From assembly GCF_036192275.1 (NCBI RefSeq), contig NZ_CP108088.1, forward strand, positions 8,976,001-9,040,000: a stretch of 64,000 nucleotides of DNA. Direction: 5' to 3'. Position numbers and translations under genes: made by a program. The notes below the pieces were generated by a model that was not told the origin of the DNA, did not search any database, and worked only from the letters and a program-made list of their open reading frames with translations. Source of the stretch: Streptomyces sp. NBC_00250 (GTDB lineage: Bacteria > Actinomycetota > Actinomycetes > Streptomycetales > Streptomycetaceae). Positions 8,847 to 16,214 of the stretch are shown one piece after another (within the stretch, counting starts at the first letter, position 1; every line of letters begins with the position of its first letter).

Positions 8847-9791
8847 TCACGCCGAGTCCGGGTCCACGCGTTCGAGGGCCACGAGGGACCACGAGCGGGC
8901 GCTGCTCGCGAGCAGCAGGACGCGATGGCCGTGGGTGAGCCGGCCCTCCGCTTCCAGCGCCGCGAGCGTGATCAGCTGGTCCGCCGAGTAGCAGTGGCCG
9001 TAGGCGGCGTGGTGGGGGGAGTACGCCTTCTCCTCCGGCATCTGGGCGGCGGTGGCGAGGAAGCGGCGGGTGGTCCCGCTGTAGTTGCCGGTGATGAACC
9101 AGTCGAATCCCCGTTCCGGCTCGGGGATGCTTCCGTTGATCCGGCTCAGCGCCTCACGTACCGCCTTCATGATGGTGCGCGCGCCCTTGAGGACCCGTTC
9201 CTCGGGGACCAGGTCGGCCTGGACGGAGGTCGCGAGGGCGAGGACACGGAACGACGGGCGTCCGGGCGGCCCGGCGGTGACCAGGCACGAGGCCGCGCTG
9301 TCGCTCATCACGGTGTCGCCGTCGGGCATGAAGCGGCTCGGGGTGGTGAGGCGGTCCGCGAAGGTCAGCAGGACGCCGGGGACGCGTTCTGCCAGCAGGA
9401 CACCCCGAGCGGCCCTCAGAGCGGGCGCGAAGTTGCCGCAGCCGTTTCCGCCGACGACGAGACCGGGGGTGCGGGGGAGCGGGACGGACCGGAGCGTCTC
9501 CCAGAGGATTTGTGTGGGGGAGGGGGTCCGTGACTCCGTGGCGAGGACGAGGGAGCCCGGGACGAGACCGTCGGCGGCCGCCAGGGTGGCGCGTGCGCTG
9601 GCTGCGCCGAGTTGCGGCGCGGACCGATCTGACACCCGGCAGTGGCGCAGGCCCTCTGCGGTGAGTGCGTCCAGCCGCTGCGCCACACCGGGGTCGTCGA
9701 GGAGCGCGATGTCCGCGGGGTCGCCCAGCTCGTAGGCGAGCGCGGAGAGATGGACCTCGTGCGGCGGGGCGGCTGGGTCGGCGGTCGTCAT
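8847..9791 (-). CDS. KASIII (FabH)-like 3-oxoacyl-ACP synthase
   Basis: A 314-residue thiolase-fold enzyme at the end of the first minus-strand biosynthetic unit. The putative nucleophile is Cys118 in GGNGCGNFAPAL, at the position expected for KASIII. The C-terminal half has the usual KASIII layout (HGHRVLLLASSARSWSLVAL). The His normally in HQAN is replaced in TGNYSGT, and the Asn normally in GNTS is His in YGHCYSADQ. It therefore has Cys-Asn-His rather than the standard Cys-His-Asn order, suggesting acyl transfer or a non-canonical condensation. The ATG at 9791 directly follows a repeat-rich 245-base gap after the oxidase gene. Substrate unknown. Confidence 0.75.
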   Translation of the reverse strand: MTTADPAAPPHEVHLSALAYELGDPADIALLDDPGVAQRLDALTAEGLRHCRVSDRSAPQLGAASARATLAAADGLVPGSLVLATESRTPSPTQILWETLRSVPLPRTPGLVVGGNGCGNFAPALRAARGVLLAERVPGVLLTFADRLTTPSRFMPDGDTVMSDSAASCLVTAGPPGRPSFRVLALATSVQADLVPEERVLKGARTIMKAVREALSRINGSIPEPERGFDWFITGNYSGTTRRFLATAAQMPEEKAYSPHHAAYGHCYSADQLITLAALEAEGRLTHGHRVLLLASSARSWSLVALERVDPDSA

Positions 9792-9820
9792 GTTCTGGGC
9801 GTGCTCCTCTGGAGTCGTCA

Positions 9821-10015
9821 GGAGTGGCGCGGTACGACCTGCACTCGACGTGTCGCCGGGCGCGGGTGCGCGATCGGGCGGGCGTGTGGAGTGGGGCGGC
9901 ACGACCCGCACTCGACGCGTCGCCGGGCGCGGGTGCGGGGTCGCTCGGGCGTGAGGAGTGGCGCGGTACGACCCGCACTCCACGCCTCGTGGGGCGCGGG
10001 TGCGGGTCGTGTGGC
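9821..10015. repeat. Three tandem copies of a 67-bp repeat
   Basis: Copies begin at 9821, 9888 and 9955, each opening with GGAGTGG and containing ACGACCYGCACTC and a GGGCGCGGGTGCG block. The third is slightly shorter. Each copy can pair GAGTG with CACTC across about 15 bases. The repeat lies between two genes of one minus-strand unit. The unit length is not a multiple of three, so it does not encode a peptide repeat. Confidence 0.8.
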
Positions 10016-10036
10016 CGTGCCGCGGCCGGCGATGGG

Positions 10037-10804
10037 TCAGCCGCGGGTGAGCTCCCGGTGGACCTCGGTCCAGTTGTCGGCCAGCAGGTCGAGGTAGGCG
10101 TTGAAGCCCCGCTCCAGGTGCTCGATGTCCTCGGTCGAACGGCATGCTTTGGCAGCCGTGGAGAGCGAGTGGACCTTGTGCTCCTTCTCCGTGGCACCGA
10201 TGTGCAGGTAGAAGTACTCGCAGTTCTCGTGGAACTCCTCGAAGCCGAAGAGGTGACGGTAGTTGCGGACTCCCTCATAGATCTGCACGAGCTGCGGGTA
10301 CGCGTGCCACTCCTGGGCCAGCAGCGCGCCGCAGACCTCCTGCGGATGCGGGCTGTTGAACAGCTTCTCGCTCTCCTCGATGAGCCGCACGGTCGAGGGC
10401 AGCAGCGGGGCGGCCACCGCGTCGAGGTCGACCGCGTGGCCGCGGATGCGGCCGAGCAGCGTCTCCAGGAACTCGCGCAGGATGACGGAGTGGACCTTCG
10501 ACGGGTTGCCGTTGCCCATCTCGTCGTAGAGGTTCTCCACCGTCTCCGCGCGCGCCGTGATGTCGGTCATGTTGAGGAACGCCAGGGCGATCCGGACCGG
10601 GGTACGGCGCACCCGGGCGTAGAAGTTCTTGGCGACGATCTCCACCTGGTCGGCGGAGAGCTCCTGGCCGATCCACAGGTCGTAGAACGGGTTGCGCACC
10701 GCGGAATGCTCGGCGCAGCCGCGTGCCAGGGCGTGCACACGGTCGTACGCCTCTTCGTGCGACAGCTCCTGCGGCTCGACCGGGCGGTCGGTGGTGACAG
10801 TCAC
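10037..10804 (-). CDS. Haem-oxygenase-like diiron oxidase/oxygenase candidate (TenA/PqqC fold)
   Basis: A 255-residue all-helical protein of the iron-containing redox enzyme group (haem-oxygenase-like diiron oxidases, relatives of UndA, BesC and the SznF central domain). Likely metal ligands sit in three helices: Glu95 and His105 in ENLYDEMGNGNPSKVHS, Glu165 in LLAQEWHAYPQ, and His201 with Glu206/His209 in FYLHIGATEKEHK. Known members use O2 for C-C cleavage, desaturation or N-oxygenation of amino-acid-like substrates. The GTG start at 10804 has a GGAGAAG ribosome site. The neighbouring ferredoxin could supply electrons. Which reaction it performs is not readable from the sequence. Confidence 0.7.
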   Translation of the reverse strand: MTVTTDRPVEPQELSHEEAYDRVHALARGCAEHSAVRNPFYDLWIGQELSADQVEIVAKNFYARVRRTPVRIALAFLNMTDITARAETVENLYDEMGNGNPSKVHSVILREFLETLLGRIRGHAVDLDAVAAPLLPSTVRLIEESEKLFNSPHPQEVCGALLAQEWHAYPQLVQIYEGVRNYRHLFGFEEFHENCEYFYLHIGATEKEHKVHSLSTAAKACRSTEDIEHLERGFNAYLDLLADNWTEVHRELTRG

Positions 10805-10924
10805 TTCTTCTCCGTGAGGTTGTGGAGTATCGGGTGGGGTGAGGTGGGGTGGGGGCGGAAGTCAAGACGGGGGTGCGGGACGTGGACGGGGGTGAGGGCG
10901 AACGCCGGGAAGGTGGGCGGCGGG

Positions 10925-11158
10925 TCAGCCGACCAGGTAGATGCAGCCGGCGGGGCACGCCTTGGCGGCGAGCTCCGCCAGCTCTTCCTTGTCCTCGGGA
11001 ACCTCCGCCTGACCCGCCTCGCCGCCCGGCTGGTCGAGGACCTCACCGCCCTGTCGCACATAGGCGAGGAAGTCCTCGCCTATGGAGAACAGTTCGGGTG
11101 CCTCTTCCTCGCAGAGTCCGCTGTTCTGGCATTTCGACTGGTCTATCCAGATCCGCAT
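10925..11158 (-). CDS. Small ferredoxin (3Fe-4S/4Fe-4S type)
   Basis: A 77-residue ferredoxin of the kind that serves actinobacterial P450s. The N-terminal MRIWIDQSKCQNSGLCEEEA and the C-terminal KACPAGCIYLVG supply the cluster cysteines. The first motif lacks one Cys of the 4Fe set (Ser/Gly in that position), as in 3Fe-4S ferredoxins. The ATG at 11158 gives the standard family N-terminus. It lies between the unknown 426-residue gene and the diiron oxidase gene and could serve that enzyme or the P450 at 24869. Confidence 0.9.
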   Translation of the reverse strand: MRIWIDQSKCQNSGLCEEEAPELFSIGEDFLAYVRQGGEVLDQPGGEAGQAEVPEDKEELAELAAKACPAGCIYLVG

Positions 11159-11208
11159 CGCATTCCATTCGTGAGTGAGGGTCCGCACGCATCCCGGCGG
11201 GAGGGCGG

Positions 11209-12489
11209 TCAGGCCTCTGCCTTCGGTGAGTCCGCGCGCAGCACGGCGCCCAGGGCGTACGTCTCCTCCACGACGGTTCGGATCCACTCGCCGTAGCGCA
11301 CGGTGTGGCGCAGGTCGTCGGCCGTGAAGGTCTCCGACTCGTCGTGGCTCATCCGCACCACGCGGAAGTCGCCGATCATGGGCGTGAGTTCACGGTCGTC
11401 GCCGTCGTGCCGGTAGCGCAGGGCGAAGGCGGCTCGGCCCCCGCTGGAGCAGCCGATGCTCTGGTGCCCCCGATAGTGGGCGTCCTCGTTGCGGAACACC
11501 ATGTGCCCGCCGTGCTTCTCCACGAACTGGCCCTGCATGCAGCCGGGGCCGTACAGGCTGCGGATCGCGCCGCGTTTGAGCTTGAGCATCCGGGCCCGGA
11601 TCGTGCGCTGGAGCTGGTCGGCCGACTCGTGCCCGAGACGCTCCGCGTAGTCGCCGAGCTCGATGCCGTCCCGCAGCTGCGTCTCCGTGAAGAAGGCGTC
11701 GCTCGTGGTCATCTCGTGCGGCCGGTCCAGCATGTCGCCCAGCGGGCAGGTCACGGTGACGTGGTCGGCGCGCAGCGTCGCGTCGTCGAGCGCGGCGCGC
11801 ATGATGCCGCGGAGCACGGCCGCGCTGTCGCCGTCCGTGGCGATCGCCGCCCGGGTGGCCTCACGGAGTCGTTCACCGGCCGACGCGCCCGGCGGGATGC
11901 CGAACTCGGCACGGAGTACGTCGTCCACGGCGTCGGAGAGCACGGACGCGTCGATCTCGGTGCGTGGCACGAGCCCTTCCGTCCGGTACCAGGCACGTCC
12001 GTCGATGATCGAGTACGGCTCGTGAGACGCGGCGACCAGCGGCCGCATCTCGGCCACCCGGCGGGCGAGGTCGAGCAGTGCGGCCGGCGGCTCCTCCGCG
12101 GGATCGAGCACCCCCGCGTACAGCTCGTGGCGTTCCAGCAGCGTGGCCCGGACGGCGGACGAGTCGGCCCGGTCGAGGAGTTCATCGAAGCCGACCGCCG
12201 AGAGGTCGAGCGCGAACAACGTGAGCACGAGGTCCGCCTCGTCGTCGTCCCACTCCTGCGGAGCGCGTGACCCGACCGCTTCGAGCGCGCCCCGCAGGCC
12301 CGCGCGGACCTGGTACTCGCCCTTGTACAGGAGCCAGTGGTGGCGGCTGTAGACGAGCGGCCGGCGGCAGGATTCGAGAACGCCGTTCAGACAGTTCGAG
12401 TCCGGTGCCATGGAGATCGCCGTACGGAGATGAACGGCATTGTCGATTCCGTCGAATGGTGATATCGGCATGGGATGAGGTGAATTCAT
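11209..12489 (-). CDS. Protein of unknown family, first gene of the minus-strand unit
   Basis: A 426-residue soluble protein that I do not recognise. It has conserved-looking stretches such as PLVYSRHHWLLYKGEY near the N-terminus, AAISTDG-like acidic regions in the middle, and a Cys/His-rich part GPGCMQGQFVEKHGGHMVFR then HYRGHQSIGCSSGGRAAF. The clustered His and Cys residues might bind metal, but this is a guess. It lacks a signal peptide and membrane segments. Two ATG codons lie at the start (residues 1 and 7). It is divergent from the aldolase operon at 12795 and shares that promoter region. It leads the ferredoxin, diiron oxidase and KASIII genes. Confidence 0.7.
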   Translation of the reverse strand: MNSPHPMPISPFDGIDNAVHLRTAISMAPDSNCLNGVLESCRRPLVYSRHHWLLYKGEYQVRAGLRGALEAVGSRAPQEWDDDEADLVLTLFALDLSAVGFDELLDRADSSAVRATLLERHELYAGVLDPAEEPPAALLDLARRVAEMRPLVAASHEPYSIIDGRAWYRTEGLVPRTEIDASVLSDAVDDVLRAEFGIPPGASAGERLREATRAAIATDGDSAAVLRGIMRAALDDATLRADHVTVTCPLGDMLDRPHEMTTSDAFFTETQLRDGIELGDYAERLGHESADQLQRTIRARMLKLKRGAIRSLYGPGCMQGQFVEKHGGHMVFRNEDAHYRGHQSIGCSSGGRAAFALRYRHDGDDRELTPMIGDFRVVRMSHDESETFTADDLRHTVRYGEWIRTVVEETYALGAVLRADSPKAEA

Positions 12490-12629
12490 TGTGCCTCTCG
12501 GATGCCAGGTGGTGGCAGCTCACGCGATTATTCGTGCCGCTCTGACCAGGAGGATTGGATTCGGCGGATACTTTCTCCGTATCGAATCGATGGTCATCCT
12601 AGCGCCCTGAATCAGAAGGGTGTAGGGAG

Positions 12630-12638
12630 CAGTTGAAC
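12630..12638. promoter_or_regulatory. StrR/NovG-type half-site
   Basis: CAGTTGAAC, the right half of the StrR-family operator, lies in the 305-base divergent region between the genes at 12489(-) and 12795(+). I see no matching left half 11 bases away. Confidence 0.45.
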
Positions 12639-12794
12639 GCTGGTGCGCTGTTCCTGCGGTATGGCACCATCCAAGCCTCATTCGATAGGCCGCCGGACCG
12701 GAAGAACGGGTTTCGAATTCTTAGTGGGCGGCCACCCGGGCCCGGGAATTCCGGCCCGGGATCGCGGAGCCGCAGACAGGAGAAGACCGCAGCG

Positions 12795-13595
12795 ATGACA
12801 AGTCCCGTACCAGGCCCCCCGCTTCCGTGGACGGACGGCCGCCTTCGGGCGGCGATGGCCGACGGCCCGGCCTATGGACTGTTCCTGGTCTGCGGGAACG
12901 CACAGCTCGCCGAGGCCGCCGCGTACACCGGGATCGACTGGGCCGTCATCGACATGGAGGCCGGCGCGATGACCAGGACCGACGTGCTCCACCAGGTCCA
13001 GGCGCTGAACGGATCGGCCGTCACGCCGATCGTCCGGGTGCCGAACCTCGACCCCCACGCCATCGAACACGCCCTCGACCTGGGCGTGGGCGGCGTGATG
13101 GTGCCGAAGGTCAACCGGGTCGAACAGGCGGAGGAGGCCGCGAGGTACACCCGCTACCCGCCCCGCGGCGCGCGCGGCGTCAACGCGATCCGCGCGAGTG
13201 CGTACTTCACCGCCTCTGCACGGTACTTCGAGGAGGCGAACGACGCCGTCCTCTGCGTGGTCCAGATCGAGAGCCGCGAGGCCGTGGGCAACGCGGAGAA
13301 GATCGCCGCCACGGACGGCGTCGACATGCTCTTCATCGGGACCGGCGACCTTGCCATGGACCTCGGACAGCCGGGCAGCACGGCCGGCCCGGAATTCGAC
13401 GAGGCGCGGCGGACGGTCCTCGCGGCCTGCGCCGCCGCGGGGAAACCCGCGGGCATCTTCGCGCAGAGCACCAAGGCGGCACGCCAGTACGCGGCGGAAG
13501 GCTTCCGCTGCATCGCCATCGGCAACGAGGTCAAGTTCTTCGTCCAGACCGCGACGCTCACCCTGGACATGCTCCGGAAGCAGAGGAAGCCGTGA
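12795..13595 (+). CDS. HpcH/HpaI-type aldolase
   Basis: A 266-residue TIM-barrel aldolase of the HpcH/HpaI (2,4-dihydroxyhept-2-enedioate aldolase/citrate lyase beta) family. Members make or break C-C bonds between pyruvate-like enolates and aldehydes using a divalent metal. The metal-binding Glu is in VVQIESREAV and the Asp in FIGTGDLAMDLG; DIEAGAMTRTD-like and VPKVNRVEQAEEA segments are also typical. The ATG at 12795 heads an operon whose next gene overlaps it by four bases. In the cluster it may build or trim the acid that the nearby ligase activates. Confidence 0.85.
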   Translation: MTSPVPGPPLPWTDGRLRAAMADGPAYGLFLVCGNAQLAEAAAYTGIDWAVIDMEAGAMTRTDVLHQVQALNGSAVTPIVRVPNLDPHAIEHALDLGVGGVMVPKVNRVEQAEEAARYTRYPPRGARGVNAIRASAYFTASARYFEEANDAVLCVVQIESREAVGNAEKIAATDGVDMLFIGTGDLAMDLGQPGSTAGPEFDEARRTVLAACAAAGKPAGIFAQSTKAARQYAAEGFRCIAIGNEVKFFVQTATLTLDMLRKQRKP

Positions 13596-14392
13596 CGCAC
13601 CCGCAGTGGGTCTCCCCCCGGCAGGCGGTACGGCGGCGGGTGATGTTCGAGGGACGGGTCAGCAGGGTCGTCGACTACTTCGGCGGCGCCGCGTCGGCGA
13701 GTGGCCCCCAGGGGTACCTCGTCGAGCAGCGGGACTACGTCCTGCGGCCGCACTTCCACCCCGTCGACCAGTTCCAGATCCTGTGCGGCGCACCGGGGTC
13801 CCTGTTCGGCCGCCGCCCGGTCGGCGCACTCGAGGTCCACTACGCCGACGCGCACACCGTCTACGGCCCGCTGACCGGCGGCGACCCGCCGCTGCGCTAC
13901 TTCACCCTGCGGGCCGAACCCACCGACACGACCGCGTTCATGCCTGAGTCCCGCGCCCTCCTGCCGCCCCGCCGCACCGGACGGAGCGTGCACGTGGACG
14001 CGTTCGCGCGCGCGGCCGTCGGCCCGGAATCCGGCGATCGGGCCGCGCCCGTCACGGACGGTGCGGTCACGCTGCTGGACGACTCCCGCGACGGGCTGCG
14101 GGTCAGCCGGCTCACCTGCGGCCCCGGGGCGACCCTGCCGCTCCCGGAGGCGGGGGAGGGTGGCCAGTTCCTCTACGTCGCCACCGGCACGGTCGTATCG
14201 GCGGACGCCTCCTACGGCCCCGAGACGCTCGGCTGGCAGCCGCCGCGCACCCTCGGCGCGGCCGTGCAGGCCGGGCCGGACGGGGCCACCATCCTCGTCC
14301 TGCGCCATCCGGCGCCCGCCGACCGGGCGGCCCGAACCACGACGGACCAGCGGCGACCGCCGCACCCGAAGGGAGACACGCGTGCACGGTGA
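13592..14392 (+). CDS. Cupin-fold protein
   Basis: A 266-residue protein with two cupin-like halves. The motif RPHFHPVDQFQILCG in the first half resembles a cupin metal site (HxH with following Gln). A second barrel follows around GATLPLPEAGEGGQFLYVAT. The GTG start overlaps the aldolase stop by four bases. Cupins of this size can be dioxygenases, isomerases or simply binding proteins; no reaction can be assigned. The C-terminal tail is Arg/Pro-rich and overlaps the next gene. Confidence 0.65.
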   Translation: MTHPQWVSPRQAVRRRVMFEGRVSRVVDYFGGAASASGPQGYLVEQRDYVLRPHFHPVDQFQILCGAPGSLFGRRPVGALEVHYADAHTVYGPLTGGDPPLRYFTLRAEPTDTTAFMPESRALLPPRRTGRSVHVDAFARAAVGPESGDRAAPVTDGAVTLLDDSRDGLRVSRLTCGPGATLPLPEAGEGGQFLYVATGTVVSADASYGPETLGWQPPRTLGAAVQAGPDGATILVLRHPAPADRAARTTTDQRRPPHPKGDTRAR

Positions 14393-15353
14393 CCCGGCGA
14401 CGACGGCCCTCGCCCACCCCATCGACCCGGGACTCCGAAGGACCGCCCGGCTGTACCGGCGCATCGACCACACCGACCCCCTCGCCGTGCGGCGGGAGGC
14501 AGCCCGGCGCACCAGGCTGGCACGACTGGCCGGACTGTGGAACGGGACCGACGCCCGGGTCCGGGTCCGGGACACGCTCATCGAGGACGGTTCCGGCGGC
14601 CGGGTGCCCGTCCGGATCTACCGGCCCACCGGCGTCACCGAGGCCCGCCCCGCCGTCCTCTTCCTCCACGGCGGCGCGTTCCTCTCCGGAGATCTCGACT
14701 TCGAGCACCCGCGGTGCCTGGAGATGAGCCGGGAGACCGGATTCGTCGTGGTCGCCGCCGACTACCGACTCGCACCCGAGCACCCGTACCCCGCCGGCCT
14801 CGACGACTGCGTGACCGTCTACCGGTGGATGCTCGGTTCCGGCGCGGCGGAAGGCATCGACACCGCCCGGATCGCAGTCGCCGGATCCAGTGCCGGCGGA
14901 GCCCTCACCGCCGCGCTGTGTCTGCGCTCCCGCGCAGAGGGCATGGCCGCGCCGGTCTTCCAGATGCTGCTCTACCCGGTCACGGACGACCGCATGGACA
15001 CCCCGTCCATGGCGGCGTTCACCGACACTCCGGCCTGGGACTCCCGCAACTGCGTCCACATGTGGGACCACTACCTCGGCCGTGGCCGCGCCGGCTCCGT
15101 CAGCGCGTACGCCGCGCCCGCGAGGGCCGCGGACCTGTCCGGACTTCCCCCGGCGTACGTCATGACGGCGGAGTACGACCCCCTCCGGGACGAGGGCGCC
15201 GCCTACGCCCGGCGGCTGACCGCGGCCGGGGTCCCCACGGAACTCCACCAGTTCCCCGGGACCTTCCACGCCTTCGACACCCTCGGGCAGGCGACGGTGT
15301 CGCACCGAGCCCGGTACGAGCACTACGCAGTGCTGCGCACCGCTGTGAACTGA
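14382..15353 (+). CDS. Alpha/beta hydrolase, HSL (hormone-sensitive-lipase) family
   Basis: A 323-residue esterase or amidase type hydrolase. The oxyanion-hole motif HGGAF is at residues 96-100, the nucleophile is Ser170 in GSSAG, and Asp266 (EYDPLRDEG) and His296 (FHAF) complete the triad. This is the complete HSL signature. The GTG start at 14382 has a GAAGGGAGA ribosome site and overlaps the cupin gene. In this operon it could release an acyl group from the carrier protein or remove an acyl protecting group. This role is inferred from position only. Confidence 0.9.
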   Translation: MHGDPATTALAHPIDPGLRRTARLYRRIDHTDPLAVRREAARRTRLARLAGLWNGTDARVRVRDTLIEDGSGGRVPVRIYRPTGVTEARPAVLFLHGGAFLSGDLDFEHPRCLEMSRETGFVVVAADYRLAPEHPYPAGLDDCVTVYRWMLGSGAAEGIDTARIAVAGSSAGGALTAALCLRSRAEGMAAPVFQMLLYPVTDDRMDTPSMAAFTDTPAWDSRNCVHMWDHYLGRGRAGSVSAYAAPARAADLSGLPPAYVMTAEYDPLRDEGAAYARRLTAAGVPTELHQFPGTFHAFDTLGQATVSHRARYEHYAVLRTAVN

Positions 15354-15365
15354 CCGCGGCAGGAC

Positions 15366-15424
15366 CCGGCCGGCCGCACCGCACCACACCGAACCGAACC
15401 GCACCGCACCGAACCGCATCGAAA
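15366..15424. repeat. Low-complexity repeat of ACCGCACCGAACC type
   Basis: The gap before the carrier-protein gene is a run of ACCGCACC/ACCGAACC units. It has no coding potential. Confidence 0.6.
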
Positions 15425-15449
15425 ACGACACCATCGAAAGAGGGGCCCC

Positions 15450-15749
15450 GTGCCGACCGAAGACGAATTCGTGGCGAACGCGATCACTTTCCTGAAGGAG
15501 ATCGGCGCCGAGACGGCGGACGTGCACGCGGACACGGACCTGTTCGCCGCCGAAGTCCTCGACTCCCTGGGGACCCTGGCGTTCCTCGACTTCCTGGAAG
15601 AGCAACGCGGCGAGGAGATCGAGATCGCGACCCTGAGGATCGAAGCGCTCTCCACCCTGCGCAAGGCCCACGGCTTCGTCTTCGCCCGGAGCGTGAGCGC
15701 CGCAGGCGACGGCCCCGGCACCCGAACGGCCGTCCCGCACCACCCGTGA
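15450..15749 (+). CDS. Stand-alone acyl/peptidyl carrier protein
   Basis: A 99-residue carrier protein. The phosphopantetheine attachment Ser39 lies in FAAEVLDSLGTLAFLDFLEE, with an acidic helix II and the usual loop (GEEIEIATLRIEALSTLRKA). A GAAAGAGG site precedes the GTG start. The tail after residue 80 is disordered and Pro/Gly-rich. Together with the AMP ligase at 16211 it forms a likely loading pair. It is one of two free-standing carrier proteins in the cluster; a third carrier domain is in the MbtH-A-PCP protein. Confidence 0.88.
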   Translation: MPTEDEFVANAITFLKEIGAETADVHADTDLFAAEVLDSLGTLAFLDFLEEQRGEEIEIATLRIEALSTLRKAHGFVFARSVSAAGDGPGTRTAVPHHP

Positions 15750-15776
15750 ACCGATGCCACGACGTCAGGAGAGTCG

Positions 15777-16214
15777 ATGACCCACGAGATCCACACCGCG
15801 CGGAACGAAGAGGACGTACGCCGGTGCTGGCCGGTGTTCCGTGAACTGCGGCCCCACATCACCTCGGAGAGCGAGTTCGTCGAGCGCTGGAAGGTCCAGC
15901 AGGGCGAGGCGTACCGGATCGTCTTCCTGGAACAGGACGGTGAGGTCCGGGCAGCCGCCGGCTTCCGGATCGTCCACTCGATGGCCTGGGGCCGCGCCAT
16001 CTACCTGGACGACCTCGGCGCGCTGACCGAACACCACGGGGCGGGGCTGGGCAGCGCGGTCCTCCGTTTCGTCCAGGACGAGGCGCGCAGGCTGGACTGC
16101 GGCGCCGTCCACCTGGACACCGGCTACCACCGCAGGCGTGCCCACCGCACGTACCTCCGGAACGGGTTCGAACTCAGCCTGCACCACCTGGAGTGGAAGG
16201 CCGCCGGGGAGTGA
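15777..16214 (+). CDS. GNAT-family N-acetyltransferase
   Basis: A 145-residue single-domain GNAT. The acetyl-CoA pyrophosphate-binding region lies around LTEHHGAGLGSAVLRFVQDE and the C-terminal strand-helix around YHRRRAHRTYLRNGFELSLH. The preceding IYLDDLGALTEH strand is typical. It overlaps the following AMP ligase gene by four bases, so it belongs to the same transcript. The acceptor is unknown; an amino group of the cluster product or an intermediate is the obvious candidate. Confidence 0.85.
   Translation: MTHEIHTARNEEDVRRCWPVFRELRPHITSESEFVERWKVQQGEAYRIVFLEQDGEVRAAAGFRIVHSMAWGRAIYLDDLGALTEHHGAGLGSAVLRFVQDEARRLDCGAVHLDTGYHRRRAHRTYLRNGFELSLHHLEWKAAGE

Noticed and set aside
9821..10015. 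Peptide repeat or small gene in the tandem repeat
   Set aside because: The 67-base unit shifts frame every copy.
12630..12638. Full StrR palindrome at 12630, 42680 and 46421
   Set aside because: I looked for the GTTCRACTG half 11 bases upstream of each nonamer and did not find it.
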